A stretch of 64,000 nt of DNA from Pachyseris speciosa. Taxonomy: Eukaryota > Cnidaria > Anthozoa > Scleractinia > Pachyseridae. The stretch covers positions 55,767-119,766 of the forward strand of contig JAEMWC010001638.1 in NCBI GenBank assembly GCA_016490735.1, in the 5' to 3' direction. This document shows positions 1-7,449 of the stretch, in pieces. Position 1 is the stretch's first letter; each line of letters begins with the position of its first letter. Below the pieces are notes generated by a model, which saw only the letters and a list, made by a program, of their open reading frames with translations, did no database searches and was not told the origin of the DNA. A program made the translations under genes and the position numbers.

Positions 1-604
1 CACATTGTCCAGACATATATCCTTTGTTATAACTTCTGATTCTCATATTTGAGCTTATTTGATTTTCACCTAAACCGGCTATCATTAATGCGTCTTCATA
101 TTTCTTTCTGATGAATGAAACAATCTTGCAGTGCAGATCATTTTCACTTCCAATCATCAGCATGTTATTACTTCTGTCATTGAACTGTTTGTAATATCCC
201 TGTTTTCTGATTGATGGTAATACTTTTGATGTAACCCAATGTTTGAATTTTACTGCTTCCTGTTTTTTAGAGGACAGTATTAGTGAATAAAATCCTGATT
301 CATTTATAAAAAAACATTTGAAAGTTTTTTCAATGGTCTCAGCACGAGGGACCGTTTTGGTCCCCCGTGAATCAGTGGTCTCAGCACGAGGGACCGTTTT
401 GGTCCCCCGTGAATTTGTGATTATTTTGAGGTCTATCAAGATTTTATCATCAGATACAACATGATTTCTGATTGCTCTTTGTGGATTTTTATAGTCAAGA
501 ATTTTGGCTATGTCTCTTCCTCTGAACCATATTTCGTTTTTATCATCGAGATAACAATCTATTGAAACGTCTAATTCTTTATTATCGTAGGAATATTTTT
601 GCAT
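1..604 (-). CDS. BRO-N domain protein, N-terminal 201 residues (cut by window edge)
   Basis: The frame is open from the ATG at 604 to the window edge, so the C-terminus lies outside. Residues about 20-135 fit the BRO-N (baculovirus repeated ORF) DNA-binding domain: FRGRDIAKILDYKN near the start, then FFINESGFYSLIL, then KHWVTSKVLPSIRKQGYY. From about residue 154 the text changes character (ENDLHCKIVSFIRKK, then GLGENQIS and NKGYMSGQ). This resembles the start of a VRR-NUC/PD-(D/E)XK-like nuclease region that I recall following BRO-N in related elements; that part is inference. The start is supported by a TCTAACA motif just upstream, overlapping the stop of the integrase gene about 10 bp away. 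Inside the BRO-N domain a 14-residue segment is exactly duplicated (see 334-414). The role is probably DNA binding or regulation; no function is proven for this class. Confidence 0.8.
   Translation of the reverse strand, partial: MQKYSYDNKELDVSIDCYLDDKNEIWFRGRDIAKILDYKNPQRAIRNHVVSDDKILIDLKIITNSRGTKTVPRAETTDSRGTKTVPRAETIEKTFKCFFINESGFYSLILSSKKQEAVKFKHWVTSKVLPSIRKQGYYKQFNDRSNNMLMIGSENDLHCKIVSFIRKKYEDALMIAGLGENQISSNMRIRSYNKGYMSGQC
334..414. repeat. Perfect in-frame 42 bp tandem duplication with hairpin
   Basis: Two identical 39 bp copies (334-372 and 376-414) separated by CAG give a 42 bp period, so the BRO-N reading frame is kept. Each copy contains an inverted repeat: CACG-a-GGGACC, a GTTTT loop, then GGTCCC-c-CGTG (343-353 with 359-369 in the first copy). 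It encodes the peptide motif SRGTKTVPRAET twice. Confidence 0.95.
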
Positions 605-622
605 ACATGTATGTTAGATAAT
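605..622 (-). promoter_or_regulatory. Element-type promoter motif of the BRO-N gene
   Basis: On the minus strand ATTATCTAACA is followed after a few bases by the start codon. The same TCTAACA block precedes several other genes of this element. Here it overlaps the stop codon of the integrase gene. Confidence 0.55.
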
Positions 623-1611
623 TTTCTTTAAATCCTTGATCGGTATCCAACTGTTGAAGTCATCACTATATCCCTTCCACTTCACCAAAGCTTGTTTCTT
701 CTTGTAATCTCTGCGAATGACTTTATCAATACGGAATACATCCTGTTTAGCCTTTAATAACTCAGGTTCATAAAAACTCCCTTCAATTTCTTCATCGTTG
801 TGATCTTTTAGTTTGTAAGTGATTGGATTAGTGTATTGGATTTTATCAACTGTAAACACTTCTTCAGTCCAATTTGGTGTATAGCCCTTGTCGAACACAA
901 TCCGTTTATACTTGGATATTCGGACCTTATCACCTATTTTAAATTTTAGTTTTTGTTTTAATGGCTCCATATCACCATACAAATTGAAGTAAACAGTTCC
1001 TTCATTCCTCTTTTTACTAGCCTTGTAGGTGTCATCTTTGTGCTTGAATGTTTGGTATTATTATACTGTTTCACTAATTTTGGTAACATGTCTAAATACT
1101 GTGTATTACCTTGAACAGTGAACTGCTTCCACATTTTGGACTTCATTGTCCTATTCCATCTTTCAACTACTGATGACTTCTCTTCATTCTCAGTTGAGTA
1201 CATCTGTACACTATGTTTCTCTAGCAAGTCCTTCAAGTGTTTGTTGTAAAACTCTTTTCCCTTGTCGACCCATAAATACTGTGGTTTTCTGCCTTCCTTG
1301 AATATTGTTTTGAATGCTTCAGTGACAGATTCACCTTTCTTATCCTTCAATGGGACAATCCAACCATATTTGCTGAAGACATCAATAACCATAAGAAGAT
1401 ATCGATAACCTTTATTCCATTTACTGAACTGTTGCATTTCAACTAGATCACTTGCCCATATTTCATCAATTTTATTTACAATCACACGCCGCCGAGTGAA
1501 ATTTCGTTTTATGGGTGCATGTAATTCATCAGCTAGTTTTTCTTGCCAGTTTTCTTCACTCGACGGCTTTTTCCGTTTTTTGAAACACCGAGACCAAGTT
1601 TCTGTTTTTTG
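614..1611 (-). pseudogene. Polinton-type rve integrase with C-terminal chromodomain, one frameshift
   Basis: Retrovirus-like DDE integrase that would insert the element into host DNA. The frame is open from 1,611 but has no ATG; the first possible start in it is the GTG at 1,485. The N-terminal part (ADELHAPIKRN, FTRRRVIV) is typical of Polinton integrases that lack an HHCC zinc finger. The catalytic core shows Asp in IWASDLVEM, Asp in YLWVDKGKEFYN and Glu in SSVVERWNRT, the last two about 33 residues apart. After the core, near position 1,022, the frame shifts by one base. The rest, 614 to about 1,020, carries a basic SH3-like part (KFKIGDKVRISKYKR) and a chromodomain-like end (ALVKWKGYSDDFNSWIP). 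The break makes the copy probably inactive unless it is an assembly error. The neighbouring phospholipase gene ends just upstream and overlaps its 5' part. Confidence 0.92.
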
Positions 1612-2351
1612 TCAATTAAGAATCTAGCTGTTTGACCCCATTTTGGCATCTCACCATATGGTATTTGATCTAGTGACTCGACCATTGTTCTATCACATTC
1701 ACCTTTATTTTTTCCCATATCATAACAAATATCATGATAAGCTGCTATTTCATCCACTTTGTTATAAGGTTGTACATTCCATTTCAAGACCTCGCCTGTG
1801 TTTGGATCATATTCCAACTGCTCATGAAGCGGGTTATAAGGTCCCATATATTTATATTTACTTGGTGTCCATCCACTTTTCGGTTTAGGAAGCTTGCCAA
1901 TAACCTTATGAATGTCAATAGCACCGCCATAATCTAATCCTTTGATATCTGTTTTGTAACGAATATTTGGTCTCACTTTTGTTGAGAGTTGTTTCAAAGC
2001 TTCTGACCCAACCTTTGTGATTGCAGGTTTTGCGAGGGAAAGTCCTTTGTCAATTAATTTCTTTTGCAGCTTTGGATTTCTCATTGCTTCAGAAGCATAA
2101 TATCTTCCCATTTCAACACCCTTCTTCGCTAAATAAGGGACTCCATGTTCCAAGAATCCTGTTAGTGCCATATCTGCGGCTGAATCTAGTATACCCTTCC
2201 CTTTCTCACTTTTAACAAACTTAGTCTTAGTGATCCCACACTCAGTACATTTACATTTCATCATTGTTCGACCATTTTTAGTCTTCTGATATCTTTCACT
2301 TCCTGGTACACATTCAGTGACTTTCTTCTGTTTAACACAATAAGATTTCAT
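1533..2351 (-). CDS. Zinc-ribbon plus parvovirus-type phospholipase A2 protein
   Basis: This 272-residue frame is intact. The N-terminus has a cysteine cluster (C5, C14, C33, C35, C38) like the small zinc ribbon (DUF5679 type) seen in large DNA viruses and Polintons. Residues about 160-225 carry the marks of the VP1-type secreted phospholipase A2 of parvoviruses, also reported in adintoviruses: a calcium loop YMGPYNPL (168-175) and the catalytic pair in AAYHDICYD (H206, D207), with a downstream acidic residue D220. The known role of this domain in parvoviruses is endosomal membrane breach; a like role in a virion here is inference. Basic tail KSRRVKKTGKK. The start is chosen at 2,351, preceded by TTATCCAACTTAATATAT, a variant of the shared promoter motif. 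The 3' end overlaps the integrase frame. Confidence 0.87.
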   Translation of the reverse strand: MKSYCVKQKKVTECVPGSERYQKTKNGRTMMKCKCTECGITKTKFVKSEKGKGILDSAADMALTGFLEHGVPYLAKKGVEMGRYYASEAMRNPKLQKKLIDKGLSLAKPAITKVGSEALKQLSTKVRPNIRYKTDIKGLDYGGAIDIHKVIGKLPKPKSGWTPSKYKYMGPYNPLHEQLEYDPNTGEVLKWNVQPYNKVDEIAAYHDICYDMGKNKGECDRTMVESLDQIPYGEMPKWGQTARFLIDKKQKLGLGVSKNGKSRRVKKTGKKN

Positions 2352-2395
2352 ATATATTAAGTTGGATAAAATAGCTTTCCATTAGCTTTCTTTGT

Positions 2396-2550
2396 CTAGT
2401 AGTTAAATCGACATACATTTCCACTAAGTTTGTCATAGAATACTGTTATATTACCAAAGTGCATTTGATTACAACTCGCAAACCAATCAATCTGTTGACA
2501 ACTATTATAACAAATATATTAACATCATCAATTATTTCGAATTCTATCAT
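2396..2550 (-). pseudogene. Micro-gene of about 50 codons, frameshifted, function unknown
   Basis: A start codon at 2,550 lies directly behind a full promoter motif (CTATCTAACATAAAAGT). The first frame gives MIEFEIIDD and related residues; after a one-base shift a second frame continues to a stop at 2,396-2,398 with aromatic and cysteine-rich text (QQIDWFASCNQ, ITVFYDKLSG). It fills the gap between the dead protease-like gene, whose stop it overlaps, and the phospholipase gene. I do not recognise the product. The promoter and the non-random second half argue for a real gene; its short length argues caution. Confidence 0.35.
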
Positions 2551-2825
2551 ACTTTTATGTTAGATAGAAATTTATTAAATCTTTTATCATCAAATAATAT
2601 TGTTAATATCATAGTACCTTTCTGACGTTCTAAAAGGTAGTACAAACACCATTGTTTACTCAATAACGGATCTCTAATACGCATTGATTCATTGAAACAA
2701 TTCTTTTTCTCCATTTGAGCAGGTTTCTCCTGTCCTGATGGATCAAAGTATTCTTTCTCATTATAGCACGCGTAATATTTGCCGACTTTTATTATCCCAC
2801 TGTTTTTGTTTAACTTAACAGACAT
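2547..2825 (-). CDS. Catalytically dead paralogue of the adenovirus-type protease
   Basis: Intact 92-residue frame, clearly related to the C-terminal two thirds of the neighbouring protease. It shares GI(V/I) near the start, YFD (D28), and the run WCLYYLLERQKGT (59-71). The catalytic His region GTHWVCY of the protease reads GKYYACY here (Tyr17 replaces His). The nucleophile region LCGYWC reads LSKQWC (Ser56 replaces Cys). The domain is also shortened by gaps. In the 13 shared residues 7 codons differ synonymously, so selection has kept the protein. It cannot be an active cysteine protease by the known mechanism; a structural or regulatory partner role is inference. It sits just downstream of the protease gene, 9 bp after its stop, consistent with an old tandem duplication. 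Confidence 0.75.
   Translation of the reverse strand: MSVKLNKNSGIIKVGKYYACYNEKEYFDPSGQEKPAQMEKKNCFNESMRIRDPLLSKQWCLYYLLERQKGTMILTILFDDKRFNKFLSNIKV
2551..2566 (-). promoter_or_regulatory. Promoter motif of the micro-gene
   Basis: On the minus strand CTATCTAACA is followed by TAAAAGT and the ATG. It lies inside the 3' end of the protease-like gene. Confidence 0.5.
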
Positions 2826-2834
2826 ACATATACA

Positions 2835-3368
2835 TTACATATTTTTGAAATAATTGATTATGAATCTATGATTGACTCTTGTGTCTGTGGGATTGAATTT
2901 TGCATTATGAATGACTTTCAATATGGGGGTCCCTTTCTGTCTTTCCAATAAATAGTATAAACACCAATATCCACACAAGACTGAATCTCTTTCTTGTATC
3001 TCATCTCCAGAGTATTCAAGTTGTTTTCCACTTGTAGCCATGTATTTCTGTACTTCTGTTGGCATCATTAAACCAAATGAGTCAAAGTATTCACAGTATC
3101 TATCACCAATTCGATAACATACCCAGTGAGTACCAGGTCCAATCTTACTGTCGAGATTGACTATCCCACATTCATTCTTTTTTATTTGTCTAGGAAGATT
3201 GTCTCTTGAAAATACTCCTCTAAAATGTTTTATTCCAAGTTGTTTAACCCAATTGATTAAATCAAAGTTGGATAAGGGTTTGTTTACAAAATGGTTCCTA
3301 GTATGGGGATTGAATTGAATGGACTGTTTTTGCCCAGTAGAAGTCCTTTTCCTTTTCTTTTTTTTTTT
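2835..3368 (-). CDS. Adenovirus-type (Ulp1-like) cysteine protease of the Polinton, start not clear
   Basis: The frame is open from 3,368 to the stop at 2,835. The protease begins near KPLSNFDLINWV (about 3,280), the usual N-terminus in Polinton proteases. Catalytic triad in order: His in GPGTHWVCY, Asp in EYFDSFGL, Cys in DSVLCGYWC, with the preceding Gln in EIQERD. In adenovirus the homologue cleaves virion precursors at (M/I/L/N/Q)xGx-G or xGG-x sites, and such sites are frequent in the two core-like proteins of this element. No ATG exists upstream of the Met pair at 3,068, which is inside the domain. The true start has either been lost, uses a non-ATG codon, or lies across a frameshift in the preceding gene, whose 3' end overlaps this frame. 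Confidence 0.9.
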   Translation of the reverse strand, partial: KKKKKRKRTSTGQKQSIQFNPHTRNHFVNKPLSNFDLINWVKQLGIKHFRGVFSRDNLPRQIKKNECGIVNLDSKIGPGTHWVCYRIGDRYCEYFDSFGLMMPTEVQKYMATSGKQLEYSGDEIQERDSVLCGYWCLYYLLERQKGTPILKVIHNAKFNPTDTRVNHRFIINYFKNM

Positions 3369-4137
3369 TCATTCCATAACCGATTGGGTTATTCCATGTA
3401 CCAAAAACAGGAGGAGATTGCCATGGAATCATAGCATGTTTCCCACCTTTCTTTCTGGGTACAATGTCATCTGGAACATGAACAGGTATTGACCGTCTTG
3501 GACGGCTGCTTTCAACATGCAAACCTTTTCCAGTTAATTTTCTGATTGCTTCTATAGCCAAAGGAATTCCAATGCTGGCGAGTATTGTTCCAATACCCTT
3601 TCCAGTCTGCGCTTTTGTTGGTTTTATAACAACGTCTCCACCATACTGCATTTTTTGGATAACATCAGCCATCTGTCTCGTATTCAATAAATTTCCTACA
3701 TTCAATAATTGGGATAAATTGGCATTAGGAATAAGAAATCCTCCTTTTTGTTTCTTTCCAAATAGTTTATCAATGCCGAGACTTGCTAATGAAGAAAGAG
3801 CACCTGTAGCCAATGCTGGAGCCGCTTTAGCTACTGCTTTACCTGCATAAGGCAATAGTCTTGTTCCAAGTGAAAAAAGACTGGACCAAAGAGAACCTCC
3901 TTCTTGGACTGATTTTCTGATCTGTGCTTTGGATATCTTTACATCAGCACCTGTTCCATTTCTCTGTGATTTGGCTAATTTTTTTATCTGTGTTTTTGTC
4001 AACATCATTTGATCACCTCCAGTGAGATCTCCATGTGCGAGTCTCAATGTTACCGGTGAATTTGTTTGTATAGCTTTTGCAAGCCTTTGCTTCTGACTGT
4101 TTGAAAGTCTTACTCCATGAGGATGATAAGTAGTCAT
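3284..4137 (-). CDS. Glycine-rich minor virion/core protein with three LxxxQ repeats; C-terminal tail frameshifted
   Basis: The ATG frame runs 279 codons (3,298-4,137). Residues 9-82 hold three related units, each with LSNSQ, LTKTQ or ISKAQ followed by a basic helix and a beta-like segment. Residues 83-127 form an Ala/Leu/Gly-rich amphipathic stretch, and a second hydrophobic segment lies at 181-195. I recall this protein as a conserved companion of capsid genes in cnidarian Polintons; its function is unknown, and a membrane-active role like adenovirus pVI/pX is inference. Six sites fit the adenoviral protease consensus: LTGG (38-41), QEGG (78-81), QKGG (130-133), QYGG (164-167), QTGKG (177-181), LTGKG (201-205). 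A run of 12 A residues at codons 257-260 is followed by text that fits better in another frame (ending at 3,284), so the last 15 residues shown by the simple frame are probably wrong. Confidence 0.75.
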
Positions 4138-4208
4138 ATAATATATGTTTATACTAAATTGTATTTAATACAAACAATCATTTAATTTAATTATTCAATT
4201 TATTTAAT

Positions 4209-5498
4209 TTACATTGATCTAAGAATTAATTTTCCATCAGTCTTTCTCATCTCAATATCCTGCTCATAGAGGACCAGTGCATACACACTGTAATCAGCAT
4301 TTGTTGTAGCACTCAAAGTGTATTTGAAAGTCAGTTTTGTCATTCCATCTTTAATATCCTGTTTCTGTTTTGTCAGATCGAAATAAACAAAAGGGAATAT
4401 TGTACCGAAATTGTCCCTGTTGAGAAGGGTACTGTCACTGAAATCATTAACCGCATGAACATATTTCAAAACATCTCTAAATACTCTTGTTGGTTCTGTT
4501 GATGGTTTATAACGAAGCTCTGGATAATCATTTCCGTTGCCAACCTCAAGATAACAATCATTCAAAGTTCGGTTATTTGCAACTGAGAATGTGTTATAGA
4601 GAAATTTATTGGCTGTCTGAGATTCATAATTGTCATCATTGTTGATGAATACAAAGACATGCCTGGGTTTGTTTATTGCTGTGGAAATACGGAAATTGGC
4701 AGTCTGTTGTCTTGTTGAATCGCCTTTCTCAATCAATTCTCTCATGTAAGTCCACTTTCTGTTGTCAAGATACTTGCTCATGTATAAGGACTTTCCCGCA
4801 GAATTGAAAACAATGCGAGGAACTATTAGCTGGAATTTAGTTAGTACCACACGGCAATCATCAGCAGCTTGCCAAATCAAATTGTCATCACTCTCAAGTG
4901 TCAATTTAATCTCTACTTTTGAGTTAGGCATAAGTTCATCCCAAAAGCTCTTGAAAAAACCGTATCTGTTCAATGCAAGCTCTGCATTTACTTTACCGGC
5001 TGCACCATTCAACAGTGCTTTACGAGCTGCGAAACCTTTGTTATAAGTAGCCACCTGGGCCACTCTATCATCAGCTTGTCTTTTGTCGTCAAGATAGAAG
5101 AACTCATTGGTTCCCTGACTTACAGCATAACCCTGTGAATACTCAAGCAATGACTTAATATTTGTGGCTTGGTTGGCATCTCTGCACTCATAAACATCAA
5201 GACCATTCATTTTTACATAAAGAGTGTTTATAAGAGCGTGAACTGAATTAACAATACCATTTCGATCTCCTGCAGCAATGTCAGCTCCATCCGCAAGCTT
5301 CTTTACAATGAAATCGACATTAAAACGGGCATTATACCAGTCAAATGGTGTAGTCTCTCCACTGTTATCAACAATGAAACGGTAACCTGTTTTCTTCTGA
5401 TGAGCATTGTTTGCTACTACAGTATTAAGTGCTGTCTCTAGTTCGAACACTACATCTTCATATCTTTCGATATATTTTGAGTCACGATAGTTTGACAT
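4209..5498 (-). CDS. Double jelly-roll major capsid protein
   Basis: Intact 429-residue frame of the usual size for Polinton capsid proteins. Recognisable pieces: an N-terminal stretch with YRFIVDNSGETTPFDWYNARF, the middle FFKSFWDELMPNSKVEIKLTL followed by LIWQAADDCRVVLTKFQLIVPRI, and a C-terminal VYALVLYEQDIEM. In the family two upright jelly-rolls form the pseudo-hexameric capsomer of an icosahedral shell, together with the penton protein and packaging ATPase, both present nearby. The start at 5,498 is preceded by TTATCTAACACAATAATAT, the best copy of the element's promoter motif. The absence of any break here contrasts with the frameshifted neighbours. Confidence 0.95.
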   Translation of the reverse strand: MSNYRDSKYIERYEDVVFELETALNTVVANNAHQKKTGYRFIVDNSGETTPFDWYNARFNVDFIVKKLADGADIAAGDRNGIVNSVHALINTLYVKMNGLDVYECRDANQATNIKSLLEYSQGYAVSQGTNEFFYLDDKRQADDRVAQVATYNKGFAARKALLNGAAGKVNAELALNRYGFFKSFWDELMPNSKVEIKLTLESDDNLIWQAADDCRVVLTKFQLIVPRIVFNSAGKSLYMSKYLDNRKWTYMRELIEKGDSTRQQTANFRISTAINKPRHVFVFINNDDNYESQTANKFLYNTFSVANNRTLNDCYLEVGNGNDYPELRYKPSTEPTRVFRDVLKYVHAVNDFSDSTLLNRDNFGTIFPFVYFDLTKQKQDIKDGMTKLTFKYTLSATTNADYSVYALVLYEQDIEMRKTDGKLILRSM

Positions 5499-5516
5499 AT
5501 ATTATTGTGTTAGATA
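5499..5516 (-). promoter_or_regulatory. Promoter motif of the major capsid gene
   Basis: Minus-strand TTATCTAACACAATAATAT ends at the start codon. It matches the block before the coiled-coil gene (TCTAACACAATTGTAT) closely. Confidence 0.6.
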
Positions 5517-5520
5517 AAAG

Positions 5521-5763
5521 TTATTTTATTTTACGAGGTCGACCTCTCTTTCTTTTGATTAAACCACCAGTCTGGCTCACACTCTCAGTTCCACTCTTGT
5601 TTCCACTTTTTCTCTTTTTCAAAAGTTCTATGATTTTGTCGCCAGCTTTTTTGCCAGCATGTTCACCAATTGTTGTTGCTGCTTTTTTTCCAGCTGTTTT
5701 GATCATATCAGTCACAATACCTTCACCATGTTGTTCATATTTTTTAAACTCAAACCGTTTCAT
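5521..5763 (-). CDS. Small basic AT-hook core protein
   Basis: An 80-residue intact frame, very basic. It ends with a textbook AT-hook (KRKRGRPRKIK, residues 70-80) that would bind the minor groove of AT-rich DNA. The middle (AGKKAATTIGEHAGKKAGDK) is a short Ala/Gly/Lys helix-like part. Two sites fit the adenoviral protease rule: QHGEG (11-15) and QTGGL (64-68), so cleavage would release a central peptide and a DNA-binding tail. By position between capsid and penton genes it is probably a genome-packaging core protein comparable in role, not in proven ancestry, to adenovirus pVII or mu. The start is preceded by a weaker motif (AAAACCTAATAGTAT). Confidence 0.62.
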   Translation of the reverse strand: MKRFEFKKYEQHGEGIVTDMIKTAGKKAATTIGEHAGKKAGDKIIELLKKRKSGNKSGTESVSQTGGLIKRKRGRPRKIK

Positions 5764-5776
5764 ATACTATTAGGTT

Positions 5777-6561
5777 TTATAATTCCACACTTCTCAAGAA
5801 CAACTCAATATACCAATCTATCCCATTTAAATCGACTGGAGCTCTAGAAGAGTCTGTGACATAAAAGCGTATTGAGCTGATATTATGTGTTGAGACAGGA
5901 TTCCATGAAAGAAAACGAGGTTTGTAAGTGAAAGGTAAACTTCTGACTAGATTTGTGACTGGAATAACAGCGATTGTATTTGTGCTATTTCCATCAACAA
6001 TGCTATCTGTCACCAAATCACAATTGATATAAATTTCATCTACACTTCTTGTGATATCAGGTAAATCTGTTCCATATTCATCAGCTTCAATCAATTTTGA
6101 ATCGAAACCGATAAGTTTTCTGAAATCATTATTTCTGAGATCCACACGATAATTTTCATTGAGTTCAATCAAAATGCGATATGTTGACAAAACGAAAGTT
6201 ATATTAATACCATACTTGTATTTTTTTTCATCTGTTTCAGATGGATTAAGTCTTTGGTTTTTTTCTTCCATGAATTTATGAATGTAATCATCGATATCGT
6301 CATATGAATACATACCATTGACGAATGTCACTGTGAACCAGTTTGCACCTCCATCAACACTGTATTTAATTTGATTATTCCCATAAATATCTCTGATATT
6401 GTACCAACTGTATGTCATATTGATGACATTCACAGCCATTTCATATTCCAAATCATTCGTTAATTTAAGAGGTGTATTGAATCTTTTTTAAAATCATGAC
6501 TCTTGCTGACACCAATTTTGTCTCTGTTTTTACTGTTGAATCGTAATGAAATTTCTGTCAT
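5777..6561 (-). pseudogene. Minor capsid (penton-like single jelly-roll) protein, one frameshift near the N-terminus
   Basis: The long frame (224 codons, 5,777-6,451) contains MTYSWYNI, FNGMYSYDDIDDYIHKFM-like text (here VNGMYSYDDIDDYI), YRILIELNENYRVD, FRKLIGFDS, and a C-terminal SSIRFYVTDSSRAPVDLNG typical of the Polinton penton protein. The family forms pentamers at the capsid vertices. A true start is likely at 6,561: that ATG follows a clear promoter motif and opens with MTEISLRFNSK, the usual N-terminus. The first frame ends after about 30 codons, and the main frame joins near a run of six A residues at about 6,486. The break is a single-base length change. It lies between the AT-hook gene and the coiled-coil gene. 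Confidence 0.88.
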
Positions 6562-6578
6562 ATACTTTTACATTAGAT
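6562..6578 (-). promoter_or_regulatory. Promoter motif of the penton gene
   Basis: Minus-strand ATATCTAATGTAAAAGTAT runs up to the ATG at 6,561. It supports the upstream start over the internal one near 6,440. Confidence 0.55.
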
Positions 6579-7413
6579 ATTTCATCATTATTTTATTCAA
6601 CTCACCGGTTTTCAGGATTCCCAGTCTGTTCAATGTATGCAATATTTTTGTGAATTCATTTTGAACATTTTTGCTGTTGTTGCCGGCTGAAATAGATCCA
6701 CCAAGTAACTGCAGTCTTGAAAGCATGTCACCCAAAAATGCATCCCTTGAACCCATACCTGAACCAATAGTTGATGCACCTTCCTCAACTGCGCCAATTC
6801 TTTTTCGGTACTTTTGTAGTAATTTGATCTCTTGAGTCAATTCATATATCTTTTCTTTATTTTTATCCCTCTTCGTTTTGGTTTGTGATAGATGAGCTTT
6901 TTTTATTCCAACATCTTGGGTTAATTTACCAATCATTTTGTCATACTTGTCGATGTCGATTTCACCATCCATATATGATTTAAATATCTGTGATGGAGGA
7001 GGCAATTTATATTTCATCAATATTTGAATATCCTCAAGTGAAAAACCTTTGTCAAGATTTGACTTATATGGTGCTTCTGTTTCAGTCATCATTTTAGGTT
7101 TGTAATCAATTGGTAATGTTGTTTTCATTGGTACTGATTCAGGTAACGTGTTCATCAGCATAAGATCTTCAAAACCAGATGTTAAGGCTTTTTGATTTTT
7201 TTTCAACTGTTTAATGACTTCATCCTGTTTTTTGTCGACACTTTCTTTCACACTCTTCTGGACATCAATAGAGGGTTTCAGTAATTCTGATGTTGTATCA
7301 TAAGCATCCTGTTTTCTGTATTCATAAGTCTTGATAACATCACGAACTTCTCTAGTTTTATTTCCGGCTTCAATTCCACTTTTAAGAAGACTTTTCATTC
7401 GTTCTATATCCAT
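6568..7413 (-). CDS. Coiled-coil Polinton protein of unknown function
   Basis: Intact frame of 282 codons from the ATG at 7,413 (MDIERMKSLL). Charged, Lys/Glu-rich helices dominate: residues 60-85 and about 165-215 (KTKRDKNKEKIYELTQEIK, LLQKYRKRI) look like coiled coils. A central short motif LPPPSQIFKSYMDGEID and a Gly-rich part with LLGGS (fits the protease-site rule) precede a helical C-terminus (ILKTGELNKIMMKYLM). I recall similar proteins next to penton genes in cnidarian Polintons, but know no function; a virion or scaffolding role is inference. It shares a 36 bp divergent promoter with the packaging ATPase. Confidence 0.7.
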   Translation of the reverse strand: MDIERMKSLLKSGIEAGNKTREVRDVIKTYEYRKQDAYDTTSELLKPSIDVQKSVKESVDKKQDEVIKQLKKNQKALTSGFEDLMLMNTLPESVPMKTTLPIDYKPKMMTETEAPYKSNLDKGFSLEDIQILMKYKLPPPSQIFKSYMDGEIDIDKYDKMIGKLTQDVGIKKAHLSQTKTKRDKNKEKIYELTQEIKLLQKYRKRIGAVEEGASTIGSGMGSRDAFLGDMLSRLQLLGGSISAGNNSKNVQNEFTKILHTLNRLGILKTGELNKIMMKYLM

Positions 7414-7449
7414 ATACAATTGTGTTAGACTAATCTAAACTATTTACAT
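7414..7449. promoter_or_regulatory. Compact divergent promoter between leftward and rightward gene sets
   Basis: Only 36 bp separate the start codons at 7,413 (minus) and 7,450 (plus). The minus motif TCTAACACAATTGTAT (7,414-7,429) and the plus motif TAATCTAAACTATTTACAT (7,431-7,449) lie back to back and touch without overlapping. This is the transcriptional watershed of the element. Confidence 0.6.

Noticed and set aside
334..414. Two-unit repeat with palindromic core as a mini CRISPR
   Set aside because: Only two units, in a eukaryotic virus-like gene, in frame and contiguous with coding text; no spacer diversity and no cas genes.
2..604. KilA-N or prophage antirepressor call
   Set aside because: The FINESGFYSLIL and WVTSKVLPSIRK words are those of BRO-N; no KilA-N motif seen.
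1643..2215. Plus-strand frames opposite the phospholipase gene
   Set aside because: They are antisense shadows of a domain-bearing gene.
3298..3372. Programmed frameshift at the A12 run fusing the core protein to the protease
   Set aside because: The text after the run fits better as a short tail of the core protein in a third frame, and other genes here show similar accidental one-base shifts at A-runs.
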